From Pseudisothecium myosuroides (lineage: Eukaryota > Streptophyta > Bryopsida > Hypnales > Lembophyllaceae), in assembly GCA_951799445.1 (NCBI GenBank), contig OX637289.1:10817321-10881320 (forward strand): a stretch of DNA of 64,000 nt, given 5' to 3'. Shown here one piece after another: positions 1-11,700 of this stretch. The position numbers were made by a program, and so were the translations under genes. Positions within the stretch are counted from its first letter, which is position 1. Each line of letters starts with the position of its first letter. Under the pieces are notes generated by a model. The model did no database searches. It was not told where the DNA came from and worked only from the letters and a program-made list of their open reading frames with translations.

Positions 1-196
1 TGGTGACCTTGATCGAAAGCTTCATGGAGACGTCCACCACTGCGTACGGGATGAAATTCTCCGTCACCCACCGCAGCTTGAATCCGCTCAGTTCCATGCC
101 CACGACCTCAAACACGGGATCCTTGGGTCGGATGTTCCACAACCACCAGCCGGCTCCGCCCACGCCCGCGGCGCCCGCCACGCCCAGCCACGCCAT
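1..196 (-). CDS. LEA-2-like protein, N-terminal 65 residues (truncated by window edge)
   Basis: The minus-strand frame opens with ATG at 196-194 and stays open for 65 codons to the window edge. Residues 2-20 are Ala/Gly/Trp-rich and hydrophobic (AWLGVAGAAGVGGAGWWLW), which suggests a signal anchor or single membrane span. Then comes DPVFEVVGMELSGFKLRW, followed by VVDVSMKLSIKVT. This pattern (D-P-x-F-x-V, then ...DVxLxLSIxVxN) is typical of the start of the plant LEA-2 / NHL-type domain, a beta-sandwich found in membrane-tethered stress proteins. The sense frame is favoured because the overlapping plus-strand ORF has no recognisable motif. The remainder of the gene, including most of the LEA-2 domain, lies outside the window. 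Assignment rests on family resemblance from memory; moderate confidence. Confidence 0.55.
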   Translation of the reverse strand, partial: MAWLGVAGAAGVGGAGWWLWNIRPKDPVFEVVGMELSGFKLRWVTENFIPYAVVDVSMKLSIKVT

Positions 197-683
197 GGCC
201 GCTGGCAATCTCAAAATTCACCAAAACCGCAGTGGCCTCGGAATTAATGCGCTTGCTTCCAACTGAGCGAGCTCGGCACGTCGAATTCTGCACACACACT
301 GTGCCTTGAAGACTGGAAGGAAGGCTGCTGTGAATTGAGAGTCCTCGCCTCCCCGATTTTCATATGGATCGCCATATCTTCCCGTGGAAGTGGATTGGGC
401 TTTGGAGTCGGACCAGAAAGAGTAGCGGCACGACGCGTGTCCTGGAGTCGAGCTGGTAGGGTCCACTGGGCGCCACGTGTTGGTCCCTGATGTTCTTCAC
501 TTTAGAGCGATGAACACTGCAAGAATGATCTCGTGTTTTTTTGTGGCGAAGTTTCTGGCGTGATGCCGAATTGCCGATTGAGGAACTTCAGAAGGATGGA
601 CAGAAAAAGGATGGATAGAAAAAGAATGACGAAGAGCCTGGATGAAGCAGAGATTAGTTGCATGGATCTCCAACTAAGTTTAA
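197..683. promoter_or_regulatory. Upstream region of the LEA-2-like gene
   Basis: This stretch is more GC-rich than the following spacer and should hold the 5' UTR and promoter of the minus-strand LEA-2-like gene. No clear TATA box was identified. The short ORFs here have no recognisable product. Confidence 0.3.
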
Positions 684-1124
684 CCCCTAAAGGACTTGAT
701 CCATTGTGAAATGGTCAAACATCATGTTTGAGGTGGATTTTGCCTTTTAAATTGTGTTCAAACAACAATTTTTTATTTTCAGTACTTGAAACTATGAATG
801 GTGTATCATTGAGAAAAATTTCAATTTGTTTTATGAAAAATTATAATTGTTATCAATTTTCTTGCAAAAATTGAACATAAATAAGTTAAAATAGCAAAAG
901 AAATCCAAATTACTTGAAATTTTCTCAAGAGGTATAGGTAGCATTGGAGATTAGCATGAAAAATTTTCAATTGTTTATTTTATTTTTTACACCCAAAACA
1001 GCCACAACAAAGACCTTGGTTCATTTTCTTAGTTTAAAAGACATACCAAAAATGGATATTTTGAAAGTTACAATTAGAGTTGACCAAGGCGCATCCACTT
1101 TTTGGATGCACGGACCTTAAAGGG
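684..1124. mobile_element. TTAA-flanked element, 441 bp, non-coding
   Basis: The element is bounded by TTAA at 680-683 and TTAA at 1125-1128. The left end begins CCCCTAAAGGACTTGATCC and the right end reads GGACCTTAAAGGG, an imperfect terminal inverted repeat (TIR). The interior is AT-rich without coding potential. The right TTAA is shared with the next element, so two insertions abut. Confidence 0.6.
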
Positions 1125-1128
1125 TTAA

Positions 1129-1973
1129 CTCATAAATGATGACACAAATGTTTTGTGTCTGATGAATCCTTCTGTGTAGGACAGAACTATTCATCCTCCG
1201 AATTTTGTTGTGAAAAGAGGAGACCTTCTATAGTAGTTTGATTTCCAATGAGTCCTTTAGCATTTTTTTATCCCCTAAATGCCCAAGGACTGTTTTGAGC
1301 CTCTTGGAATTTGCTCTAAATTGAACAAAAAGCCAACATTTTGATAAGTTGAATCAATTTTTTTAATTGTAACCGTACAAATTCAAACTAGACATGTTAG
1401 AGATCACATAGGAAAAGAAAACACAACAATATCATTTAAGGATTGAAAGATTATAATGTTTGATCATCAGGATGTTAAAACTATGAAAATCTTTGAGTTC
1501 TCTTTTTGCATGTCGAATCAAAAAAGTTCAAGACCAAGAAAATATGAGGTTGACGGGCTTAACAAATATTACCCCAATCAATTTATGACTTCTCAAAATC
1601 TACTCTACAATTTTTTTAAATGAATTTCTAGTGTGATTTTTTCTCCAAGATCTAGTGTATTTGAGGCTCATTTCCAAGAGTCCTTAATACTATGGAAAGT
1701 CAAGATTGCAATGGGTACCCTTGCATAAAATCTTGAATAGAAAAATCATAATCCATCAGTTTTAGAATCGGACTTTTGACACTAAAACTAGACTTCAAAA
1801 AGAATCTTTCAAAAATATAAACTACTAAAACCAGCAATTTGGTAAGGTTTTACTTAACTTCAAAGTTTCTTCGACACCACATTTGGGAGCCTTGGGCATT
1901 TAGGGGTTAAGCCAATGATTTCCATGGTATCCAAAGGCATGCTTTCCACAGTCGCCAAATTGTCCTTTCAGGG
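1129..1973. mobile_element. Short TTAA element (about 220-bp family), copy 1, split by a nested insertion
   Basis: The left part (1129-1271) carries the family block 'tgttttgtgtctgatgaat' and 'actattcatcctccgaattt'. The right part (1907-1973) carries 'gatttccatggtatccaaag' and ends before TTAA at 1974-1977. Other copies are at 2754-2976, 29157-29357, 34688-34909 and 35188-35418 (inverted). The copy is interrupted by a 635-bp element at 1272-1906. No ORF. Confidence 0.65.
1272..1906. mobile_element. TTAA-type element nested inside another TTAA element, 635 bp
   Basis: The left end is CCCCTAAATGCCCAAGG and the right end is CCTTGGGCATTTAGGGG, a 17-bp perfect TIR. The right flank is TTAA (1907-1910); the left flank is TTAT, one base off. 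The host family copy at 2754-2976 has an uninterrupted 'ttttttaagcaaatgatt' at the matching site, giving an empty-site comparison. No ORF. Confidence 0.7.
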
Positions 1974-2400
1974 TTAACTTTGGAAGGACATGGCCCCCAT
2001 GACCAAGGTGGTCATCAAAATGCTCCAATTACTGGACCAATAGGTGCATTCTTTATTTCTACAATTAACATTGAAGTCCTCTATTGGACACTTTTGGTCC
2101 GTAGCATCCTTCAAGGGTTCACTCTAGAAGGATGTGGTAGTTACCAAAATACTTTGATTATTAGACCAATAGGTGCATTATTTTTTTCTATAATTAGCAA
2201 TGTAGTCTTTCATCAAACCTTTTAGATTTGGAGAGTTCACCTTGAAAAGACAAGACCTATTACCAAGGTAGTTTGCCAAAAGTGATTGATCTACAGTCCA
2301 GTAGGTGCATTCTTCATTTCTATACGAATCTTGAAAGTCATCTGTTGGCTACTTTTTGGCCTCAACTTCCTTCTAGCCAGGGTTAAGAACCAAGCTCTAA
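1974..2400. repeat. Degenerate tandem array of a TTAA-family unit (about 110-180 bp, three copies)
   Basis: The block 'ccaataggtgcatt...ttct' recurs near 2036, 2165 and 2300, each preceded by 'accaaggt/accaaaat' and followed by 'gaagtc/gtagtc/aaagtc'. A single complete unit flanked by TTAA lies inverted at 27585-27733. A further interrupted unit spans 2981-3082 and 3645-3720. The short ORFs here are repeat-derived. Confidence 0.5.
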
Positions 2401-2753
2401 ACGTGAGCCCTCCAAAAGCTCTTCAAATTGTTCCTCTAAATGAGCTACCATCCCTTCAAGGACATAACATTCTTAACCTAGGGTCTTGCCACTTTTATTC
2501 CCAAATTCTTTTTTCACCATACAAAATTTTTATTTTTTGAAAAATATTTCTCCTAAAATATTGCCATTTATTCTTTAAATTATTTTTTGCCAAAACCTGC
2601 CTTACAGACTACAACCAGTGAAATCTCCATCCACCACACCTCAAGGCTAGATCCAGGCTTGCATTGTTATCACACCAGTAGATAGCTAGTTCGATCCATG
2701 GACACTACACCTAATTCCAAGCTTAAACCAAACTAAGTTCTAAGCTTCTTTAA

Positions 2754-2976
2754 CCCATAAACATTGACAAAGACGTTTTGTGTCCGATGGATGATAGAGA
2801 ATCCTTCTTGTAGGACAAAAGTGCAACTATTCATCCTTCAGAATTTTGTTATGAAAAGGGGAGGTCTTTTACAACATTTTGACTTCCAATGAGTGTTTTT
2901 GCAATTTTTTAAGCAAATGATTCACACAGTAAGTAAAAGGGATGATTTCCACAATCACCAGTTTGTCCTTTATGGG
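2754..2976. mobile_element. Short TTAA element, copy 2 (223 bp)
   Basis: Flanked by TTAA at 2750-2753 and 2977-2980. The left end is CCCATAAACATTGACAAAG and the right end is 'gtttgtcctttatggg'. It carries the family core 'acgttttgtgtccgatgga' and 'gtgcaactattcatccttca'. It is uninterrupted, so it is the empty-site reference for the nested insertion at 1272-1906. Confidence 0.65.
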
Positions 2977-3082
2977 TTAATGTTGGTCAAGCACTTTTAA
3001 TGCTACAGAGACACGACCTTCTCACCAAGGTATTCGACCAAAAATCATCGGCAAAAAATTTGAGATGTAAGAATGAATAAGT

Positions 3083-3644
3083 GGGTGATTGCAAGAAATA
3101 CTTATTAATTTTGTTGCATTTGTACAGTACTCATGCTTAGTTTTCTAAAGTACTTAAATTTTTTTTTTACTTAATATGGTCAATGTATACACCTTTAAGA
3201 AGATTTTACCCTAGGAAGATAAAGCATAGAAAAATTCTCTAAGTAGGAGAACTAAAAAACTGCTAATCTCCAGAAAACATATACTTTGATGTTTTAATTT
3301 GTAAGAAAATAGGAAAAAAAATTTAAAAATTTAGAAAAAATTGGACATTTATAACAATTCTACATAAATGTCCAAATTCCAACCTCTAATTTGGTTTTTT
3401 GGATACTAAATAGTACATTTTAAAACCCCACATGGCAAGTGCGACAAAAATTGGGGGTTGTTTTGGGATAGGAAAATATTTTTGAAAAATAAAAATAAAA
3501 ATTAGCCAAGGTATATAATAGTAATGATTACCTTATTTATAAATCTTGAGTCATTTGGAGCCATAACGCAAAATTTATGGCCAAAAAACAAATCATTGTA
3601 GAAGGTGTGACATAAAATAGTACATGTATTTTTTGCAATCACCC
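3083..3644. mobile_element. MITE with GGGTGATTGCA termini, 562 bp, copy 1
   Basis: The left end is GGGTGATTGCAAGAAATACT and the right end is GTATTTTTTGCAATCACCC. AAGT directly flanks both sides (3079-3082 and 3645-3648), a probable 4-bp target duplication. It interrupts a unit of the neighbouring repeat: compare 'agtaggtgcattcttcattt' near 2299 with 'aataagt / aagtacattcttcattcc' across this element. A second copy lies at 57811-59466. No ORF. Confidence 0.6.
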
Positions 3645-4412
3645 AAGTACATTCTTCATTCCTATAGTTTTAAAAAAAATCATTCATCGGGCATTTTTTT
3701 CCTGCACAACATTTCAAAGTTAATTTGATTTTCTCTTCAAATATTTTGAACTTTGGAATATCTTGTAGAGTCACTTACCATGCCATCCTTGACCATAATA
3801 CACTTGTCTTACATTCAAGCTATTTAACCTATAATACCATTGTCTTTGAAGCAATCAGATTAAATGGTTTAGAGTGTACAAAGTCCATAAAGGCCAATCC
3901 TATTAATGTATCAATAGGGAGAGAAAAAAATTTACATTTAATCAATGAGTAGGGCAAACATAACTGAATGAAATTGAGTACCATTTACTAGTCTATGCTA
4001 TTCTTCAATTTAGTCAACACTCCATTATCATCCTTTAGGCACTACAAAACAAGCCAACTTAGTTACAACCTCTACACTCTTTTACAAATGCCTGACTATT
4101 AACATTCCAATCCCACTTCCAATATCCATAAAACTAAACCCATTGCATGAAGACTACAACAAATGTTCGGGTTTGAATTTTTTTTTGGTACAAACTTGCA
4201 TTGGTGATTGAAAAATATTTGGAAGAAGCCGGTTCAATTGCATGTTGTTGTGGTATAAAAACATTCATTCATGGAATTGAACTAGTTGCTTCTTGCTGGA
4301 ATGAGGTGACATTTGTTGACTTTATTAACCTAGTTGGCTATTGTAAGGGTGGAGAATTTTTCTTTAGAGAAGCCATAATTGCATGTTGCAATACACAAGG
4401 ATTTGTGTTCCT

Positions 4413-5006
4413 TTAGGTTTCAACATCAATATCCGTAAGAGTATGAGCTTCAATTGATTGGGAGCTTGCTACTTGCTCGTGTTTTGATGTAGTCTTAGAA
4501 ACAAAAACTTGCCGGATAAATCCTAGTCCACATCCCTCCAAAAATCTGGTCATCCTTCGTGGAGTAGCAATATTATTTGATGGAGCTCGAAGAGGAACTA
4601 AAGTACTTGTTTGCTTTTGAAGCAGGCTAACACTCCTCAATGGAACCTCATATAGAGTTGATCTATTTACTTGAAAACTTCTATCCGGTTGTTCAATTTT
4701 TTTTGTTGTTGCAAGCAATTGAACTTGTCCTAGCTTCTCAAGTCTCGCTCTAGTTTGGCGTTGTGGAAGTGGAGTGGTACTCCTAAACATTGATCTAATT
4801 GCAAGTTGCGGTATTGTTGGTAGTATACAAGGATTGAATTCAATGCTCTCCTCGGGAATACTATCTAAGACTGGTTTCCACTTTTTTTTTTGTCTAATGC
4901 GCACCTGCTTTTGTTTTTTACTTGTAGTAATAAGTTTCTTCAGTTTTCTTCTTGTCTTACTTTTCAAAATAGATTTTAGAATTTTTTCCTCTTTTGACAA
5001 CTCCAT
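4413..5006 (-). CDS. Unrecognised basic ORF, 197 residues
   Basis: The frame starts at ATG 5006-5004 (MELSKEEK...) and ends at the stop at 4415-4413; it is open upstream to 5075 without another ATG. The first 60 residues are very basic and probably helical (KSKTRRKLKKLITTSKKQKQ), followed by a Ser/Thr/Gln-rich part with TRARLEKL and APSNNIATPRRMTRFLEG. I recognise no domain. This is the longest ORF in the first 8 kb and the surroundings are repeat-rich, so it may be a remnant of a transposon-borne or nuclear protein gene, or chance. Composition is AT-rich like its neighbours. Confidence 0.25.
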   Translation of the reverse strand: MELSKEEKILKSILKSKTRRKLKKLITTSKKQKQVRIRQKKKWKPVLDSIPEESIEFNPCILPTIPQLAIRSMFRSTTPLPQRQTRARLEKLGQVQLLATTKKIEQPDRSFQVNRSTLYEVPLRSVSLLQKQTSTLVPLRAPSNNIATPRRMTRFLEGCGLGFIRQVFVSKTTSKHEQVASSQSIEAHTLTDIDVET

Positions 5007-5075
5007 GAGTGCCAAACAATCTTGAAATATTTGCAACAATGTCGTCACAATACTAATCCTATTCAAAAGAAACAC

Positions 5076-6618
5076 TAGTTAGCTTTTTGTTTTCATACAT
5101 TAAATATTGCTATTAGGATGAATGGAATCTCAGCTATACCAACAAAATAGCCATTATTTGAGCCTTTAACATCACAAAAATGTTCAATCCAATCCTATCT
5201 ATTTAATAGAATTAGAATGTGCCAATATGAACAAACAATATTGATATTAGATAGAGGTGTTGGTACCTTCACCAATAAACTCAACAACAACTCCAAGCTC
5301 TTGAAGGAAAGGACCAACTTGCAAATAGATTGCAAATGATTAAAAGAACAAAAGTAAATAGCATAAAAATGATAACACACACTTTTATGCCACTTGAAAG
5401 AAAGCCTCAACACTCCAAAAGGATCAACTGAAAGGTGATTACTACAATCCCCATCATACAAAAGGTGCAAGGATATGGATTCTACTAGACACCTAAGAGA
5501 TCAATAAATGTGAAAAAACTAATCTTTAGCAAAGTTTAGAACTAAGGAAAAATATGTATATTTATATACCATTCCAATCCCTCCTACCGAGACTTTTGAA
5601 GGCTTATAAGTTTACTATCGAGGCTTGAATGACTTTAATTAAGCAAAGTTTATGTGAAATTTCTCAATATGAATATGAAAATTTAGACCAAATCTTACAT
5701 ATGACATCTAACTAAGTGAATTGAATCTATAATTGCTTAATTGGATTCAACTTAAAAATTATGCATCGGCAATGGGATTAACTACTTGCCTAAACAAGGC
5801 CTTGATAATACTAGGATTAATTGTTTACCTAAATGAAGCCTTGATAGTAGGATTAATTCTTATATTGAAATCGACTTCCAAGGCTTGATTATTAGCTTAT
5901 AAATGGCATACCTTGAGCAAAAAAATGATCATTGAAATCGAAGTTTGATTGTTTATGTCAATCAAAGGGAGCATTGGCTATTGGTCTAGGTAGGTTTTAC
6001 ATGATTTCCTCTTCTATTTTGCAACAAATAATGTAAAGGTAGTATTTCTTCGTTCACAAAAATCATTCCCACTTTTGTGTGATTTCTTTGTGGGTTTTTT
6101 GGCTCATCTATAGTAGATAACGTAAGGTTTGTGCATAAGGTTTGCACATGCCCCACTTCAAAGAGATTTTTGATTCCCCTTTGGATTGCCTTGTTTAAGG
6201 ATTATCATTTTGAAACAATAGAGTCTCCATTGGTAATGTATGTGAACTTTCACTTGTGATATGTAAGTGTGAAAACACTGATTCTATTAACATCTAGTTT
6301 TATGCAATATACTCTTCTGCTTAACATCTGATTTTAGGTGGTTTAAGTTTCTAGATTGTTGTAGAAAAAATTCACATGTATAGTGAATGAAACCTGTCTC
6401 TTGTTGTTTGGTGAATCATGGAGGCATTATATTTACATAAATTTACTCGTATTCAACACTAATAGCAAGTGAACATACTTACTACTATAGAATATAAATG
6501 ATTTTCATTGAATACCATTGACAAGTGAAAGAGGATTCCAATGCACTTTAGCATGCATTATTTGGACACCATCCAAATAAGTCAAGAAATTTTGAAATGT
6601 TGTTTGTAGGTGTACTAA
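5076..6618. other. Gene-free AT-rich spacer
   Basis: No exon series, RNA gene or structured repeat was recognised. A minus-strand ORF at 5195-5470 (91 codons) has no motif and is probably chance. Short imperfect local repeats occur around 5760-5850 ('ttgataatactaggattaat'). Confidence 0.4.
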
Positions 6619-6820
6619 CACTACAAGAGAAAGGGGTGTTTTAAGTAGTGTCCTAGACATCACGTCTTTTAAGTAACGTCTTTTAAGTAAGTTTTTAAGT
6701 AAAATTTTACTAAAAGATTGTCTTTTTAGTAAAATTTTACTTAAAAACTTACTTAAAAGACGTTACTTAAAAGACGTGATGTCTAGGACACTATTTAAAA
6801 CACCCCATCCTCTTATAGTG
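6619..6820. mobile_element. CACTA-type foldback MITE, 202 bp
   Basis: The element begins CACTACAAGAGAAAGGGGTG and ends CACCCCATCCTCTTATAGTG. It is flanked by TAA at 6616-6618 and TAA at 6821-6823, a 3-bp target duplication as expected for CACTA (En/Spm) elements. Both halves are almost perfectly complementary through 'taagtaaaattttact' to the centre near 6720, so the whole element folds into one hairpin. No coding capacity. Confidence 0.85.
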
Positions 6821-7811
6821 TAAAAAAGAAAACTAGAGTCTCCTAGGTTCTTATGCTCCGATTGTGTGTAGCTTGGATCTTTAAAATATAAGTTTTGATC
6901 AATGTGACTTTTGGTTCCAAATGTAGGTGTTACATTCTAAGTATTTATTGATGATTAATTCATCATAAGTGCTTTATTTGTCATCCTATTGATTATATAA
7001 ATTAGTCTGACATATTGAATTAATTGTGTTGAGCAATCTAATGAGAATAAGTCTATAAATTGTCTAGGTTTGAAAAGCATCTTCTAATACAAAAGAATAC
7101 ATTAGAGTTTTGAATGTGTACATAGTGAACATATATGGCTGTAGAGTCATATGCCATTTCAACTTCAAAAATTCATAACTAATTCCACAAAGGTCCAAAA
7201 AATATAAAACAACTTAGGTTAGATGCTATTTTTATCTTTCAATTTTTTTTTGAGAAAACTACAAACTCAAGGATTATTTGATAAAGGATTGCTTTCCCAA
7301 AATGTGATCAAATGGTCGCTATGTAGACCACCTAAAGTAGTAGCACCTTAAATTGTCAAATCTCCTATTTAAAACTTGATTAGATTATCAAAGTGAATAT
7401 TTAATTTGTTCATGCATAACTCTTTGTTGCTTTAATCCTTAAAGTCCCAAAGTCTTTTAGCCTTTGGGAGACGCTTGGAATTTCAAATAGGCTTGTAAGC
7501 TTGTTTGAACTCAATTTTTGACACTATTTTTTGAAACTATTTTTGAATATAGAAAAACACATTAGCTTTATGGGAATATAATTTTTATTTCAATCTATGC
7601 TTGGGAACAAAAATTAAACCCCCCTAAGCCCCCAAAGTAGTTTGCTAGGCAAAAATAAAAGAATACAAAAGCTTGATATAAAAAACTTAAAGTTTCTTTT
7701 TCATAGATTATATTTATATCTACATTGGAAGCAAAATTCATTCCATTTGGATTGATGTGAAAGTTATGGTGCTTCTTCTTTTGCTTGTAATCATTGCATA
7801 TTTTTGGAATA

Positions 7812-7875
7812 ATAATGTATTGGATTTGTTTTTTAACTCAATTTTCACAATTTAAAAAAAATCCAATACATTATA
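7812..7875. repeat. Small AT-rich hairpin
   Basis: 'taatgtattggatttg' at the left is matched by 'aaatccaatacatta' at the right, with a loop of roughly 20 bases. It may be a decayed MITE; flanking duplications are unclear. The rest of 6824-8640 shows no gene or clear repeat. Confidence 0.4.
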
Positions 7876-8746
7876 GAAACGCTTACATTGTCAATTCAAA
7901 GTCCCACTAAAGTCTAAGCTTACCTTACCTTACCTTATTTGGTGAACCACCCATTCTTGACCAGAGAGCCATACCCAACCCAACTTGTAGGGTGTAGTTA
8001 TTTCCAACCAAGGCTAGAACAGATTTCCAACCAAAGCTTGGAATGTTTTTTTTCTCTTTTTCAAGGTTGGGACTAATAAGATCATGATACATGTCCCAAA
8101 ATAGTGAGCAAGAAAGTAGGAAGTAGTGAGCAGGAAAGTAGTTCTTGAATGATTGGAATTAGAAGATTCTATATGTTGGATATGGATTCAAGCCAACTTT
8201 TGGCTTCCAAAACTCATAAAGTAGGAGGTCCAAAAAGCGACCATCTAAGCACTGAACCTGAATTTTGGGGAGGTAAAACATCTTGAAATATTTTTCAGTA
8301 AATTTTCCTTGAAAGACAAGAAGAAATGGCATGTGGCCCAAGTTGTTTCATATTTTTCGGAGCTTTGTGGAATTAGTTATGAAATTTTGAAGTTGAAAAG
8401 CCATATGTACAAAAGATGTACCTTCTAGGAGGTGGTCGCTTAATTGGTCGACTATGGGTGGTTCTGCCACATACCTCGTGTGTGTTTTTGAGTTCTGTAC
8501 CGAAATACCGACAGGATAATATTTGAGAAGAGGGCCTTGGACCGCACAATCTGCATGATCTCGACGTTAGAAATTTGCACTGTCGGTATTTGGCACAATT
8601 TTTAGGATTTACGAATTCCATGAGGAGGAGGAGCGAGGATGCCGCGTGCGAGGTGCTGGTATTGAGATTTCGTCCTTCGGATCGACACTTGGTGCTGGGT
8701 GGTATTGCACTTGCTTGAGGAATTTGATACTTGGTGTGCGTTCAAG

Positions 8747-11700
8747 ATGTTGCGTTTGTCGAGCGCGAGTGCAATCTTCCATGGCGTCGGTGACTCCGGC
8801 GGTTTCGGTAGCTCCCGGAACGGTAGCGCTTCATGTCGCCACTATTTCAAAACTGGCGATAGGCGGAATCATGTGTGGAACAAAGGGTCGTTCTACCTTG
8901 GCGAAGTCTGTGCCCAGAATTGCAAATTTGGTGTGCCTGCAGCATACGAGACGAGAAGGGCGAGGGTTGCTGTCACGAGGAGGTAAGCATGCATGGGATT
9001 CACCTCTTCATCTTTGGATCTCACCAATTTGTTGAGCTCGCTGCCCTCTTGTCCTGCTTGCCATTTGTGAGGGTTAATAGTTTAGCGATAACTAGTGTGG
9101 AAGTATTTTGATTTAGGGTTTAATCTAGCCTCTGTAAATCATTCGTGCTACGGGATTTTAGCTCGTTCACTGCCAAGTGTCTCAAATGTTTTTTTAAGCA
9201 CTTTTGAGTTGGTCATATGGAAACTTTCTTTCATTCTATTTTATTTTATTTTGCACCAACACATGCAATGTTCTTCACTGATTTTTTTCTTTTTTTTTTC
9301 TTTTTTCAAACCTATGGCCTTCGAGGGCCACAGCTAGGAGTTTTTCACTGATTTTTGGTGGTATAAGATTTGGCTCTGTCTGAATTTTATTTTTTCACAA
9401 TGTGATCGATCGAATTGGTCATTTTAGAACCTTGCATCGTTGGTCATTTAGGTTAAGCCACTGACTGCATGTGGATGATAGTGGTGTGAAGGAGCTCCAT
9501 TCTGAAGTAAGGAAGATGCAAGAACAGGGCGAAAATTCAGTGCGAAAGGATGAATCAAGGTCTGGGACCCTCCGAGTGGCTCTTATCTGTGGTGGTCCGT
9601 CAGCAGAGCGTGGAATATCGCTGAATTCCGCGCGCTCTGTGCTTGATCATTTAGAGGTGAGTTAGAGGATGCAATTTGCGTCCAACTTCAAGCATTTTAA
9701 CCAGTATTTCTAGGCGTGTGTTTTCATTGAGAGATCACTATAGAGCTCACTGGGGAGGTCACTTTGTTTACAAGAGTCAAATTTGTTGAGATTAAGTTTT
9801 TATCACGCTGAATGAACTGCTTATGCAACCAATCACGTTTGGGTTTGTAGATGTCTATTGAATGTATATTTTGCACCCCATTTCCATTCAAAGATGAGTG
9901 GCCATAGACATTTAACCAAGTCATGCTTACACCACTTGCTCATTGAAGACCAATCAAGTGTAATGGAAGAGATGAATTGCTGTTGGTAACAGGGGACAGT
10001 GTAAGAGACGGAATCAGGGCCTAGAATGTTTCAGTATCCTCTAGCTTATGGGCTGACGGGACTTTTTTTAATGCTGTTTTGAAATTTGGCAGTTCTAACA
10101 ATTTTGATGACTGTGTCAGGCGGAGGATGTGTTGGTGAGTTGTTATTACGTGAACCAGAAGTTGGAGTTTTTTGGAATTGCTTCAGCGCAGGTGGGTCGG
10201 CACATTCAAATCGCTAAACTGGGACCTTGGGGTTGCGTTTAATGGCCTCTGGGGTTCTGTTTTCTTATTTGTTTATTATTCTAAATTTTGTTGTGTTCAG
10301 TTGTGCTTCATATTTATTTTCTATTATTTCACTAGCAGGAAACGTATCCGTAGAGATATTCTCGAGAGCCATAGCCGTATTACAATTCGTAGGGTTTACG
10401 TTAGAAACTCCCTTAAACGACGTTACAATTGGCAGAGTTTAATGTGGTTAGTTTTCCAGAATACCTCCGGAGAGGAGTTTTCTATTAGTGACTGGTGCTT
10501 AGATGCAAATTGACTGCCGCTCAATGTGAATGTTGTTGCAGATGTACTCCAACACGCCGTCAGATTTTGATTTCAAGATTGCTAGGTGAGTAGGACTGGA
10601 AAGAACTCACAACCAGTTGGTTTCTAGTTGTCATACAAAGCATGAGTACTGGGAGGGGCATGCTTTTAATGCCTCTTATCTCCTACTAATATCAGTAATA
10701 GAGTTTAACAGAATGTGGTCGTGTTGATTTGAGGTAGCACTGCGGAGAGTTTTCGTTCTCATACTGCGTTTCTTGAGCATCTTCAAGCCTCCTCAGACAT
10801 CGTGTTCCCTGTGCTGCATGGCTTATTTGGTGAAGGCGGAGGCATTCAGGTGACCTTTCTGGAAATTTCAGTGGACATTTCCATTGAGTATGTTTGGCTA
10901 CCGCCAATTGATACTAAGACATGATACTTTGTCTTTCCGCCTTTCTTGTAAGTTTGGGGTGAAGTGGCAAGACTAATCTGTGGTTATTTTATGCTCGACT
11001 GTAATGATCCCTCAGGCCCTTCTTGAAAGTGCTGGCCTTCCTTTTGTAGGAACGGGTGCTGCTGCGGCTCGAGTTGCATTTGATAAAGTGAGCACTTTCT
11101 TTGCTGTTTGGACTTTGTTCTTTTGAGATGGTCTCTAACTTCACACTTTCAAGTCCCATTGACTCGGTCAGCTGACTGCAAGTTTGTTGCAGTATGATGC
11201 AGCTGTGGAGCTGGGAAAATTTGGGTTCGCTACGCTTCCCAGTTTTCTGGTTGAAGTATGTATCCCAACTCTGTTCAAAGTTCAATGATTTAATCGTATG
11301 AGATGTTTCAGATCATTTAATGTCAATCATACCCAGTATATTGGTATCGCAAGTTCACCTTACCTGGCCATGGGTATGTATGAAATTTTACGAGTCTAGG
11401 TTGAACTTGTAAATCTCTCTTCCTGGTACAGGAAGGGAAGGTAGACATCAGTGGATTAAGGGAGTGGTTTCAAGGCAACAATATCGATACGAACACCGGA
11501 CGTGTGGTGGTAAGTACCATTTATTGAATTCTGCCCGCGTTGAGGTTTCCTGAATGTGAACTTTTGTAGTCAGTTCAGCAATTCTTTATGGCTCTATACC
11601 TCTATCATCTGTACCGTCAAATCATAACCAGATACCATATAATAACTAAGTATTGAGTTTTCGAGCATTAGATGCTACTAGTGAATGTTTACTTGCATGG

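Noticed and set aside
3..266. Plus-strand 87-codon ORF at the window start
   Set aside because: It is the antisense of the minus-strand LEA-2-like coding sequence and has no motif.
8646..9035. Alternative DDL start frame (includes MASVTPAVSVAPGTVALHV)
   Set aside because: It also looks like a transit peptide, but its phase at the 8982 donor does not join any acceptor I found before the conserved exon 2; the frame from 8747 does.
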